In this document: positions 9,696-19,200 of the stretch, piece after piece
Numbering within the stretch: the first letter of the stretch is position 1
Layout of the letters: every line of letters begins with the position of its first letter
NCBI GenBank assembly: GCA_019648995.1
Contig: BLXT01000290.1
Location: 1,166,893 to 1,191,403, forward strand
From: Plakobranchus ocellatus
Taxonomy: Eukaryota > Mollusca > Gastropoda > Plakobranchidae
Length of the DNA stretch: 24,511 nt
Direction of reading: 5' to 3'
Notes under the pieces: generated by a model
Seen by the model: the letters and a program-made list of their open reading frames with translations, nothing else
Databases searched by the model: none
Told to the model about the DNA's origin: nothing
Program-made: the position numbers and the translations under genes

Positions 9696-10830
9696 AGTTT
9701 TAAGATCCATGGGGAGTTAAAGTCGATCCTGGGCGACGAGACCATCGAGGTCACCAAACTTGGTAGTGGTGACCTCATAGTCTAGCTCATGTTTAACGAC
9801 CAGGTTAAGAAGTTGGGAGCAATCGCGACATTCTTGGACATCCCTGTGACTGTCAGTCCTCACAAGAGTCTGAACAGTTCCAAGGGAGTTATTCGCAGTC
9901 GTGATCTACGGTTTTGCTCGGAGGAGGAGATGGTGGAGGAGTTGAGTGGCGTCACTCACGCTCGGCGCATCAAGGTGCGTCGGGGTGAAATAAAAATTCA
10001 AACCGACACCGTCGTCCTGACCTTTGACAGCCCGAAACCGCCAAGTAGAATTCGTGCGGGGTGTCTGACTCTTGATATCAGACCATACGTCCCGCTCCCG
10101 ACGCGCTGCTATGAATGCCAACGGCAAGGACAGGTGTATGTGTTAGATGTGGCAAGAATGGTCATTGCGTAAATTGCCGAGGAGACCATGCAGCCAACAG
10201 CAAGATCTGCCCTAAGTTCTTGGAAGAACAAGCCATTCTTCGTTACAAAGTTAAGAATGAAGTTACGTTTCAGCAAGACCGTAAGGCAATTGTGATTGAA
10301 ATCCATAAAATGATTTCAACCCGAACATATGCTAGTGCCATAAAAATTCAATTTCGAACGAAGCCAGCCAGGATCCCCAAGAATGGCGGCAGAAGTGATA
10401 CTTCTACCCCGCCCTTGGCGGAAAAGCCCAGGATTCTCCGGCTCTCAGTACCTAGAGAACAGCAGAAACTGAGACATTAGCCAAGCGCAGGGTCGAAAAG
10501 TCGAAAAGACAGGAGGCCCCTAGGGAACATTTAATCGTTTTGCATGGAAGCTGAGGAAACTATATCCTAAATCTTGGGGATTCCTCCACCTCTATGTTCC
10601 ACGAGGGCCTCCGCCTCCCCTATGGGGTGCCCTCTTTCCCCCACCAAACCCAAATTCCCCTCCAAATCCCGCCCCCCGCCCCCGGCGCAGAAACCCCAAG
10701 GTCATCCGCCTTCCTCTCCGCCTCCCTCCCTTTTACCCCCGAGGTCCATATGACGGAAGGGGTGAAGCCTACAAGAAAGATTAAGGGCTTGGCGGGCCAG
10801 CCAAAGGTTGGACTGCCAAGCAACAAATAG
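9696..10830 (+). pseudogene. LINE ORF1, gag-like nucleic-acid-binding protein, broken
   Basis: ORF1 proteins of this group bind the element RNA. The frame runs from 9696 through ILGDETIEVTKLGSGDLIV, meets a TAG at 9783-9785, and continues from ATG 9789 with PHKSLNSSKGVI, a LTFDSPKPPSRIR block and IRPYVPLPTRCYECQRQG, which holds the first knuckle's two Cys. A frameshift near 10125 moves the reading to VCVRCGKNGH and NCRGDHAANSKICPKF, then EEQAILRYKVKNEVTFQQ. The spacing between knuckles is shorter than usual, so pieces are missing. After a stop near 10480, a proline-rich tail (10594-10830, containing IPLQIPPPAPGAE) ends at TAG 10828-10830. No functional protein can be made. Confidence 0.8.
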
Positions 10831-10837
10831 GCTGATA

Positions 10838-11314
10838 ATGGATACCGTGGTTCAATGGATCATTCGTGGTTTTAGGAGGAATTTCGAAGAACTGAAGCTA
10901 CTGCTGAATCGATCGCAGTAGGCTGTTTGTGGCCCTGCAGAAATGCAGGCTTGGGGAAGGGCAGTCGCCGCCCGGGGTTGCACCCTGCTTCTNNNNNNNN
11001 NNNNNNNNNNNNNNNNNNNNNNNNNNNNNNNNNNNNNNNNNNNNNNNNNNNNNNNNNNNNNNNNNNNNNNNNNNNNNNNNNNNNNNNNNNNNNNNNNNNN
11101 NNNNNNNNNNNNNNNNNNNNNNNNNNNNNNNNNNNNNNNNNNNNNNNNNNNNNNNNNNNNNNNNNNNNNNNNNNNNNNNNNNNNNNNNNNNNNNNNNNNN
11201 GGGCGGGCGAGGATGTTCGAGGAGTTCATGGCTGAAAATGACCTAATCATTCTAAATCCTGAAGAACAAACTTTTGTTCATTCGACCTCAGCGATTGATT
11301 TGGCCGTACTCTAG
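10838..11314 (+). pseudogene. LINE ORF2, endonuclease ends around an assembly gap
   Basis: APE-type endonuclease nicks the target DNA to prime insertion. The ATG at 10838, 7 bp after the ORF1 stop, begins MDTVVQWIIRGFRRNFEELK and LLLNRSQ, then TAG at 10919-10921. Family members usually have QWNxxGF, so the Asn of the active site reads Ile here. The centre is lost in the N gap. After it, the C-terminal end reads GRARMFEEFMAENDLIILN and SAIDLAVL before a TAG at 11312-11314. The SxIDL motif is the expected end of the domain. Confidence 0.75.
10993..11200. other. Assembly gap (208 Ns)
   Basis: All bases are N, so the true length and content are unknown. The gap falls inside the endonuclease domain of the LINE. 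Open frames drawn across it are artefacts. Confidence 0.98.
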
Positions 11315-11319
11315 TCCAG

Positions 11320-11469
11320 TCCAAGTTGGACTTCGGAAACCTTTTTTATTATGGTTCAGCTAAAAAACATGTTCTGAGAGACCTGGACCCTATACATCAT
11401 CAAGGCCTTCGTATTGCTCTTGGGGCTTTCAGAATGTCGCCTATTAAGAGCATCGGCGTATCAAGCTAA
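11320..11469 (+). pseudogene. LINE ORF2, segment following the RT palm
   Basis: The frame from 11320 reads SKLDFGNLFYYGSAKKH and continues VLRDLDPIHHQGLRIALGAF and RMSPIKSIGVSS before TAA. In I-superfamily and Jockey elements this block (YGSA, HHQGLRxxLGAFRTSP) lies after the catalytic palm of reverse transcriptase. Here it starts within about 10 bases of the endonuclease end, in a different frame. The intervening RT with its catalytic FxDD region has been removed by deletion. The sequence between 11470 and 11750 shows further family residues scattered over frames, such as INLNTIDDQYVQCPSLWDEH. Confidence 0.75.
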
Positions 11470-11731
11470 CTTTGAACTATATTTTAATTCAAGTCTTTGA
11501 TCCACAATCCGTGCCACGACACTATATTTATTGCTCCATTGCTTGACTTTTTTGACTAGTTCTAAATCAGAACCAAATGTCATTCCAATACTTTTCAACA
11601 TAATAAGAATGCCAAAATTAATCTAAATACTATCGATGACCAATATGTCCAGTGCCCTTCCCTTTGGGATGAGCACCAGGTTAACTTGGATATTTCCCTA
11701 ATTAAACAACAGAAAGAAGATACCAGCAAGG

Positions 11732-12156
11732 TTGCCTACCAGAAAGAATTTTTTTAGAATAAAAGAAAAATTATCTAACCATTATGTTTCTTATACTGAC
11801 GGCTCTAAACTGGAGGGAAAGGTTGCGGCCGCAGCATATTTCCCGGAACGCTCAGACTGCTCGAAGGCAACTCGCCTGAGAGACAGTGCATCTGTCTTCA
11901 GTGCTGAGCTCGAGGGAATAACTCTCGCACTCACAAAAATGAAAAAACTCATTAAATACCACAAAAATTTTGTTATTCACAGTGATAGCCTGTCAGCTTT
12001 ACAGTTACAGGCTATTCAAAGCAAAACTTTCAAAGTTAAAGATATAGGGCGCCTGAACGCTTTAATCCAAAATTTTCACTTTATGTTCACATTTCATTTC
12101 TTGCCCACGTAGGCATCCACGGGAATGAGAATATGGACAAACTTGCAAAGGCGGCT
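11732..12156 (+). pseudogene. LINE ORF2, RNase H domain
   Basis: RNase H removes the RNA strand during reverse transcription. The domain reads YTDGSKLEGKVAAAAYF (first Asp), SAELEGITLALTKMKK (Glu), then VIHSDSLSALQ (second Asp). A frameshift near 12090 moves the reading to AHVGIHGNENMDKLAKAAL with the His-containing loop and the last Asp. All expected catalytic positions D-E-D-D are still present, yet the frame is broken. Before 11753 the frame is also shifted, next to a T-run in GAATTTTTTTAG. The domain is better preserved than the rest of the element. Confidence 0.82.
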
Positions 12157-12606
12157 CTAAACAGGGCAACATCTTCAGTAAAACTCATTTGTTGGTCCGA
12201 TCTGAAACCTGAAGTAAATGCATACGTACATACATCCACACCGTTTGGCGAGAAAATTGGGATGCTGAGGGGGCAAACAAGCTCCACGAAGTACTCCCCA
12301 ACTTGGGAGAAGACCTCAGCAAAAAAGGTGAAGGAGCAGGTAGAAAACAGGAGATGGTAATGTGTAGGCTTTGGGTGGGCCACATGGCTCATCCAGAGCT
12401 ACCTTTTAAGAAATGAGGAACAGCCTTTTTGCGATTCCTACGACAGCCTTTACACTGTCTGACATGTTTTAATTGAATGCCCAGACTTTCAAATCACCAG
12501 GAGAAAATACTTCAGTGTAACTGACATGTACAGACTTTTCCGAGAGCTCAATCCCCCTCGCAAACTGGGTCATTTAAAGGAACTCGGTGTCTATAGAAAT
12601 ATCTGA
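12157..12606 (+). pseudogene. LINE ORF2, C-terminal segment
   Basis: The reading continues over two frames: EMVMCRLWVGH, then after a frameshift near 12380 TWLIQSYLLRNEEQPFC, a TGA, HVLIECPDF and GHLKELGVYRNI, ending at TGA 12604-12606. In the family this region carries a Cys/His cluster (CxxC, H, C). The second Cys of the first pair reads Tyr here (CDSY). The final LKELGVYRNI is typical for the end of ORF2. Confidence 0.7.
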
Positions 12607-13200
12607 GGCTTGTACAGATTCCTTATAAAGTTTTTCTCCATATATTCTATTTGATTTTTAATGGATTTTTATCTTTGTTTTAAGAGAGAAAATGAATAAC
12701 CAGAAGCCCAGAGATCACCGCATAATGGTGGACTAGATATACAATAATAAATCCGAATTTAAAGAAGAACCAAAATATTACAACAGAACGGATGTCAGCT
12801 TCCGTTGTTACTTTCTCCCGAGCATTTGCTGTACTTTGATTGCTGTGCAAATGCTCTTGCGATTTTTTATCCTTTCTAAAGTCAGACGATATCAAATAAA
12901 TGTAAAGATGAACATTTATTTTCATTATGAAATAATTGGTATAAGTTCTATGATTAATGGTCAAAAAATGAGTGGTACATGGAGAAAATGTATTTCTTAA
13001 AGTTGCCTTGCGTGATTGATAGTCAACAAAGCTATTGAATACAATTTTGGAAATGGAATAGAGATTTCTATCAAAAGTAACTTCTCAAACTGTGTGCTCA
13101 TTGTTCCACTCAGGGCATTGTGGAGTAGCAGAGTGAAAAAGGCAAATCGGCTTGCTAAGAGTTAAAAAAACAGGTGACGGGGCGAATTACTATAGGGAGA
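12607..13200. other. LINE 3' untranslated region and following non-coding DNA
   Basis: The first 130 bases or so are likely the element's 3' untranslated region, ending without a clear poly(A) tail near 12740. The rest holds two adjacent hairpins (12787-12856) and no gene. The 94-codon minus-strand frame at 12680-12964 has no domain signature. Confidence 0.4.
12787..12856. repeat. Two adjacent hairpins downstream of the LINE
   Basis: AACGGA (12787-12792) pairs with TCCGTT (12801-12806) around 8 nt. Then GAGCATTTGC (12820-12829) pairs perfectly with GCAAATGCTC (12847-12856) around 17 nt. Confidence 0.55.
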
Positions 13201-13346
13201 TGGCCTGTTGATTACTAAGTCCCCGATGAGGCTACATTCTTCAGCGATCAATACACTCGGAGTCATTCGCATAGAATGCTTTAAAACGACCATGGTCAAT
13301 GGATGCTATTTGGTTATGTATGTGCATACAGTCATATTGAGCTATA

Positions 13347-13369
13347 ATATATGTGTGTGCACGCGCGCG
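13347..13369. repeat. Alternating purine-pyrimidine tract
   Basis: Twenty-three bases alternate strictly between purine and pyrimidine, passing from ATATAT through GTGTGTG to CGCGCGCG. Such tracts can adopt Z-DNA. CpG runs are rare in the surrounding AT-rich DNA. Confidence 0.7.
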
Positions 13370-13438
13370 AGTATACGTTTTTGCATCGTTGGGAGAGAAG
13401 TTTTAGGAGAGGAATTAGTTCTGTCTTACATCAAAGCT

Positions 13439-13489
13439 AAATGGCCAAATAATTACCTTTACATGGTGAAGATAATTATATGGCCATTT
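13439..13489. repeat. 17-bp inverted repeat
   Basis: AAATGGCCAAATAATTA (13439-13455) is inverted at 13473-13489 with one mismatch, around a 17-nt loop. It lies inside an open but unrecognised frame (13226-13654). It could be a hairpin RNA, a small palindromic element, or chance. Confidence 0.6.
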
Positions 13490-13654
13490 TGTGAACTTGG
13501 TAAGAACCACATTCTAAGGCTGACTAAGGGTTGCGAGTTAATTCTCATAAACCTATGTAAATCACAAGATAGAAATTATCTTTATTGTTTTGAGCTTCAA
13601 TCATTTTTATGGAGCCATCAAAGGGTGCTATTTTCCAAAATGTGTGCCGATTAA

Positions 13655-14990
13655 TTTTAAACGAAATGCCTACTAAAAATATTAATGCGGTGTTGTGGAA
13701 TATAAAGGCAGCTGTGGCCAATCTAATATTTTGCCGTGTGTTAACAAGATATGAAAGGTGAACTGGATATGCAGAAATGGTTTAACGCTCTTCCTCTACA
13801 TGAAAATTCTATACATCCATCGGAGGTTTTGATTTATTTGTGAAAAACATATATGCCAGTGGATAAACAAAACAAAACAAAACAAAAAAATGAAATAAAA
13901 GCATTTTCAACTTTCCATCTCCATATCTCCTTACATCAAAACGAGCACCTTAAGTAAAGGGTATAAACATTTTGATTTTTTTCTTTAGAAAGATAAGATT
14001 TTTTTCGCCGAGTTTTACTAAGAAGCAGTCGCTTGAAAATATTTTAGGTTCACGATTTTCTGGCATCACGACAAATTTTTTGATCCCTAGTAATATTGTG
14101 TGTGTGTTTTGTGTGTATGTGTTTTTTTTTTGTTACAATACGCTTATATTGGGTTTTTCATAATTAATATTCTTTGAATAAGGAGTTTGAAGCGTAAGGT
14201 GAATTAATGAGCCACATAATTATTCAAGATAAAAATTATGAAAGCTAACAGGTTTGTTCATCTCACTATTGCCTTGTACAATCCTAATCTTTTGAGCTAC
14301 AAACTCCTTTTTGAAATTTAAAATTTGAAGTTTTTAAATCATGCGTTCAACCAAATAAGCTGCACAAAATAGTGGAGCATTGAATAAAACCTATAAATGA
14401 CTATAGGATAGTACAATTTAACTATAATGGTGCTATCATTATAACTTTGGCAAGACTAAAAAAAGAAAATCTAAATGAGCACAAAAATAAAAAAGTACAT
14501 TTTTCAAAGCTTTTCGCTCTTTTATATACTATTAATTTAAAATGAACATCAATTTGCAGTTGATCACTCTGCATAAATACAAGATTCACAAAATAGAATA
14601 ATGGCGAATGATAACTTTTTGTATGCCCTGTAGATGTTTTAAATTGGCGTTTCCAATGTGGCGAAATTATAAATGTTTGGCATCTAGATCTATATATTTA
14701 TATATTATATGCGTGTGAAGAAATAAGGGAAAAAAAAGGTATGGTCACAGAGAGATATTTTTTAAATAAATTTTTAACTTTGCATGTCATTCAATGTTTA
14801 ACTAGTCAATCGGTCAACTCTTTGGACTTGTGACCTGGATTTTCTCTTAAATAAATGATACTTTTTACAGAGATATTGAAGAGATAGTAAATTTGATAAA
14901 AAAGAACCCAAGAGATATAATGCAAAATTACATAACATATGACTTTGTCTGCTTTTCCCCTGTGCTCTTCATATATAATTATAGATCTAC
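13655..14990. other. AT-rich non-coding stretch
   Basis: No gene is supported. Simple repeats include an AAAAC-type run near 13865-13885 and a TG-rich run near 14096-14130. Short open frames are AT-driven. Confidence 0.5.
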
Positions 14991-14994
14991 ATGT

Positions 14995-15001
14995 GTTTGT
15001 A

Positions 15002-15045
<44 letters not shown>
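14995..15045. repeat. TG/TA microsatellite
   Basis: A TG-rich run passes into (TA)17 at 15012-15045. The short TyrIle open frames over it are artefacts. Confidence 0.9.
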
Positions 15046-15046
<1 letters not shown>

Positions 15047-15138
15047 TAATTTCCCCTGCCCTCCCCCACACTTGTTAATTTTTTTTCTCTCTATACCCCC
15101 CTCCCCCCTTACCTCCTCTCTCTCTCTCTCTGTTTCAG
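15046..15138 (+). promoter_or_regulatory. Pyrimidine tract ending in an acceptor-like CAG
   Basis: Nearly ninety bases are dominated by C and T, including (TC)n at 15117-15131, and end in TGTTTCAG. The shape is that of a strong 3' splice acceptor. It may equally be a simple repeat. Confidence 0.35.
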
Positions 15139-15278
15139 TCGTTAATAATTTGCGAGTTATTGTTGGGGGTAGAATCCTCACTCAAGTCGACCTTTATAAT
15201 GATATTGCGCCTTTTAGAATCCATGCTTATCTATGGGTCAAGCGTAGCTCTCAGAAAAAACTCCTACCTTTTATCTGA
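15139..15278 (+). other. Possible terminal exon, unrecognised
   Basis: After the acceptor-like CAG at 15136-15138 one frame stays open for 45 codons, beginning VNNLRVIVGGRILTQVDLYN and later HAYLWVKRSSQKK, to a TGA at 15276-15278. GC and codon use are slightly less AT-biased than nearby. No donor partner or family is known, so this is a weak call. Confidence 0.15.
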
Positions 15279-15889
15279 TGCTTTAAATAATAACCGAAGC
15301 TGGGCTGTCACTGTGAAGTCAAACAAAAAAAAAAACAAACCAAAAAACAAAGGCCCAAAATAGCTGTGTATCCAGATACGTAGTGAATGTATGTTCATAG
15401 GAAGCTTTATGAAATGTTGAAGATTGAAACTTGAATCCTAGCTACTGAAACTAAAATTGTCCTTGTTTTTTTAATTTGGTCATTATATATTTGAACTAGA
15501 TTAAATCACGCAGACGACGACTGAATCCTCTACTTTCATTAATGTTTAGTAACAGATGAAGCCATTAAAGGCGAAGCTTTTTTGATATTCATAGATATTA
15601 TGTTTTTTCTGTTCAAGAGAAATTTCAGGGCTGTTTTTCAATATTTAATCTCTACCCATATTAAAAATGAACATAATTAACCCCAAAATAATATGTTAAA
15701 TCTACGAAAAGTAAATTAAATTTATCATGATCATTAAAATCCTCATTCAAGCATAAGGTGTATTTATGAGCAAGAACATATTTTTCTATCCAGGCAATGA
15801 CATATAACTTGTCATGCTCGAGCAAAATTGTATTTACCATTCATTTTACATGTATGATGCATTCCATTACTCTTGGTCTGATCCTTTAT
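15279..15889. other. AT-rich non-coding stretch
   Basis: Nothing is recognised apart from A-rich runs near 15325-15360. Confidence 0.5.
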
Positions 15890-16118
15890 TATTTTGCACA
15901 CAGCCGCAGCACTGAATCGTTGGGTCGACTCGTCCCTTTTAACTTCTATGCCAACAAAAATAAGCGCACCAATGCGACAGCTGAACCGTTCAGCCGCAGA
16001 ACTTCCTGGTTGGAACTGGAATATATATACCTTAGATATAATAAGAACTCTTGTGCAAACTTCTTCTAGGCAAAAAAAAAAAAAAAAAAAAAAAANNNNA
16101 AAAAAAAAAAAAAAAAAA
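15890..16118 (+). mobile_element. Possible poly(A)-tailed retroposed fragment
   Basis: A block richer in G and C (15890-16065), containing the perfect palindrome GCTGAACCGTTCAGC (15980-15994), runs into an A-run at 16072-16118 interrupted by four Ns. A GC-richer body followed by a long A tail is what a SINE or retrocopy leaves. I find no tRNA-like head or target duplication, so the class is open. Confidence 0.25.
16096..16099. other. Assembly gap (4 Ns) within A-run
   Basis: Four Ns split a run of A residues. The true run length is unknown. Confidence 0.98.
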
Positions 16119-16119
16119 G

Positions 16120-16700
16120 AAAATGTCAACTGTACTGTATATTAGGCTGGTAAGAAATTAACAGTGCTGAAAATTTTGTCACTTAATAATCAACAGTCAT
16201 TTCAGATGCTGTATAGTTACTTTTCAAAATTGCACGAAATTCCTCAACTGTATAAGGAGAACGAACGACGTATAACTATGAGAATGGGACTTTCTCAAGC
16301 TTTCGTGCTCGTGTTAATTTGTGTTTTGTAAGTAAACAGGGCACAGAGAAAGCAGTAAGAAATTTTACTTTTAAACTCAATCAAAGAAAAAGAAAAGATG
16401 TAGGCCTACAAGGATGCCAAAGACATAAAAACTTCAACGATTTATTTTTAGAATTTAATAACATATAAGCAGCTGATTAGGTTTCTATAATTTTGTTGCC
16501 TCGAGCAACGACAACAAACAAATCGTAATTTTTGTCACCCCTAGTTTAAATACAAATAAGTGTGATTATAAAGGGGGAAGGCGATGCCATTCTCTCTCAT
16601 TGAACAAACATAAAAATTAAAGTTGCTTGGAAATGTTTGTATTGTGACGCTCATTTGATCGTAAAAACCTCTTGACCTTTTTAAATACTGTAATTTGTCA
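16120..16700. other. Non-coding stretch
   Basis: No gene is recognised. The sequence is AT-rich with short open frames only. It may include degraded 3' sequence of the adjacent minus-strand LINE relic. Confidence 0.45.
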
Positions 16701-16704
16701 GTAT

Positions 16705-17500
16705 TTACATTGCCAGTTCTGCAGCTATCTGTGTCTTTGTCACAGACAGGCCCATTCTTCCGCTCTTTAAAACTGCAGTATCTAAAAGTGTTTGGAGTTG
16801 ATTGCCAGATTCTGCTATTAAAACTGTATCATCCGCATCCCTGAGATTACTAAGATTCGTTCCCTTTATTTTTAAGTCTGAAATACCATGATTCCTCAAG
16901 GTTATTTCACTTTATAGGTCCGGAGACATTACAAATCCCTGCCTCCACATTTGATGGATTTGAAATCGCTATGTTCTCCTTCAATTGTTACAGATGCAGT
17001 TTGGTCTCAGTATGAATTTCTAATTACTCAAAATATTTCCCATCAATGACTAATTTTTCTAGCAAAATTATGAAATAGCTCTACATATTTTACTTTGTAA
17101 AAGACCTAGAATAATCAATGAATCGGATGTGGAGATCTTGTTTCATTTCCATACACCTTTACATAAGCATTGACAAAGTGAATATTGCGTTTGTAGTTCT
17201 TTCATCAGGCATAAAGCCAAACTGTTTTAGAGATGTTTCTGGTTTTAGACTATGCATCAAAGCACGAAACAGGATTTTTGTAAAATGGCTCAATAATAAA
17301 CTGATTGATCTATGAAGTTCACATTCTGTTGCTCTTGGTGCTTTAGGCAGTACTATTAAATCAGATTTACAAAGATCTTCTGGAATTTTACCACTATCAT
17401 ATATTGCATTGAGTTTTGTTATCAAATCTATTCCTAAATTATCTAATTTTATGAACTTTTTCACACGATTTAGGAGAAAACAAGGGGTAAATGTTAACAT
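16705..17500 (-). pseudogene. LINE reverse transcriptase relic
   Basis: Reading from 17500 down, the minus strand gives NRVKKFIKLDNLGIDLITKL, then IPEDLCKSDLIVLPKAPRAT, HRSISLLLSHFTKILFRALM and LKQFGFMPDERTTNAIF, the early RT blocks. One TAA follows LSMLM, then RCMEMKQDLHIRFIDY contains motif A with its Asp (about 17114). After stops and frameshifts the sequence picks up at GISDLKIKGTNLSNLRDADD, the ADD catalytic motif C at 16828-16836, and TVLIAESGNQLQTLLD. The motif B region (GxRQGxxxSP) is degraded. No endonuclease or ORF1 is visible. It is a fragment of a non-LTR element, of a different kind from the plus-strand LINE. The clade is uncertain. Confidence 0.82.
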
Positions 17501-19200
17501 GGACCAATTGAATCAGTCCTTAAGACTTCCAGGATAAGCGGAAAAAGAAGCGCGAAAATTTTATTTTTATTTTAGTGAACAAATCTTTAACTTTCGTCTT
17601 GCATGGACTTTGATATATTTTTAAATTACCGACTCTATTTTCTTTTTAAAAACTCGCCATTATTTTACACATTAAAAGAGCGTGTCGATTAATATTTCAA
17701 ATCTGAAGAAATTTTCGACAATAAACTTGACTGTCTTCCACTCAGACGAGAGTAGAAGAGCTAGCAGTTTTAGACCCTCTGGCTGTGTCTGTATGGAGAT
17801 GCCGCTGCTGGGCTTTTATGTCAATGTATGTTGCTACAGATCTATGCTTAAGATTTGGTATTTTGAGAGACAGAACTTTTAAAAACTATTTTCATTTCAA
17901 AACTTTGCCAATATTAATTATCTTTAAAGGAAAAAAAGTGGATGGTCTTGTTGCTTAGAAAATTGTATGTCAAATGCTTTATAGCCTAACTTGTGTGGAA
18001 GCATGTGAGAATTTGTATTGAGTGAAATGTGAGAATATAAATTAATATGACTAGCAAGCCAATTTTTTCGCTTTGCTTTGTATTTTAATATTTTTACTCT
18101 TTTAAATTATTTTTCATACGTTTAAAACCAAAATAACACGTAAAGACAAACTAACAATAGAATGCAAATTTAAACTTTGCCATTCCATTTTCAACAATCC
18201 TATGTAAACAGTTGCTTTCTATCATACAGAGGTTTGAGTCAGGTAAGGAAAAATGAATGCAAGAAACCTTTTTCTAACATGCTAGGGTCTGACTTGTGAG
18301 AAATGGCAAAATCAATCGCTGCTGTGAATGAAACTAGCGAACTGCTCTTCAAGATGCTCAGTATTATTCTAAAGACTGCATTTTACATACATTTATGCCA
18401 GCATTTTTTTTTTTTTACACATCACAACACGACTGTCGGTGGTAGTATTGCCTAAGTCCCTTTTTCTCTCGCCTCCGTGCGCATTTTTATCAATATGACA
18501 ATAATAGTGGCTTGTCGGCAGCGAGTGCCTTACTTTATCTTAACATAGTAACGGTAATGTGAACATGAAAGTTTCAAAATGTGAAAGATTTTATGGTGCA
18601 TCTCTTTCATGAAATGAACGTAATATCTTTTACTGTTTTTTTTTTAAATTCCAATTGCCTATAATTTTTTTTTGTTAAAATGCATTAAAATCCTAGGGCG
18701 TACAACTCGGCTTCCTCTCTTTATTATGTAGGATTTAATCATTCTTAGTCTCTCTTTTTTTCTGTTAGTAAACTTTAAGTGTGAAATTAGTAGAATTTTG
18801 TTTTTTGGTCATAACTGTATGTGAATTAAGCACAACTTCTAGAAGCTTTGTAACAATGAATTCACTGATGAATGACATGGTTTTTAATTCTTCGAAATGA
18901 TTATATGACATCAATGAGTGCCGAAAAGTCTGAAATCGCCCATCAGACAATGATCCTTTTATGATCCAATAAAAGTTTGTTTTTTGTTGGAGAGCCTTGA
19001 TGGCGTAGGGACTAGCCTGTTTGCCCTGAAAGCTGTACGGCTTTGGTGACACGGTTATTTTTCCTGGATTGATTCATTCATTTTCACTTTTACCATGCTC
19101 TTATGTATTACTAAAGGAAACGAGTAGCGTTTTCTTTTATCCCATCCCTCTATTGACAACACCACCCCCTGTAGTTTCTTGGTTCGTAAAAATCAAGAAG
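17501..19200. other. AT-rich non-coding stretch
   Basis: No gene is supported. A minus-strand frame at 18765-19052 (95 codons, no early ATG) and a plus-strand frame at 17682-17882 contain less AT-biased patches, but neither shows a known domain. Confidence 0.45.

Larger units (their letters stand above)
9696..12740 (+). mobile_element. Internally deleted I-superfamily (Nimb/I-like) LINE
   Basis: The element keeps the layout of an I-superfamily non-LTR retrotransposon: a gag-like ORF1 with zinc-knuckle remnants, a 7-bp spacer, then ORF2 with APE-type endonuclease, a segment following the RT palm, RNase H and a Cys/His-containing C-terminus. The RT palm is absent, although the endonuclease end and the post-palm segment meet in contiguous sequence near 11315. 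Frameshifts and stops break both ORFs. A 208-base gap of Ns (10993-11200) hides the middle of the endonuclease. Both element ends are estimates. The presence of RNase H argues for the I or Nimb clade rather than Jockey, whose ORF1 is similar. Confidence 0.8.

Noticed and set aside
10852-11314. Several open frames across the N gap
   Set aside because: The Ns keep frames open artificially. Only the endonuclease ends are supported.
13189-13200. ACTATAGGGAGA resembles the end of a T7 promoter, with GGGCGAATT just before it
   Set aside because: The left half of the promoter is absent and the vector-like pieces are in the wrong order, so cloning-vector contamination is not supported.
13226-13654. 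Longest gap-free open frame (about 142 codons from the first ATG)
   Set aside because: No recognisable domain, and a long microsatellite-like and hairpin sequence lie inside it. It is likely a chance opening.
18765-19052. 95-codon minus-strand frame
   Set aside because: No early ATG and no domain. Part is less AT-biased, but that alone does not support a gene.
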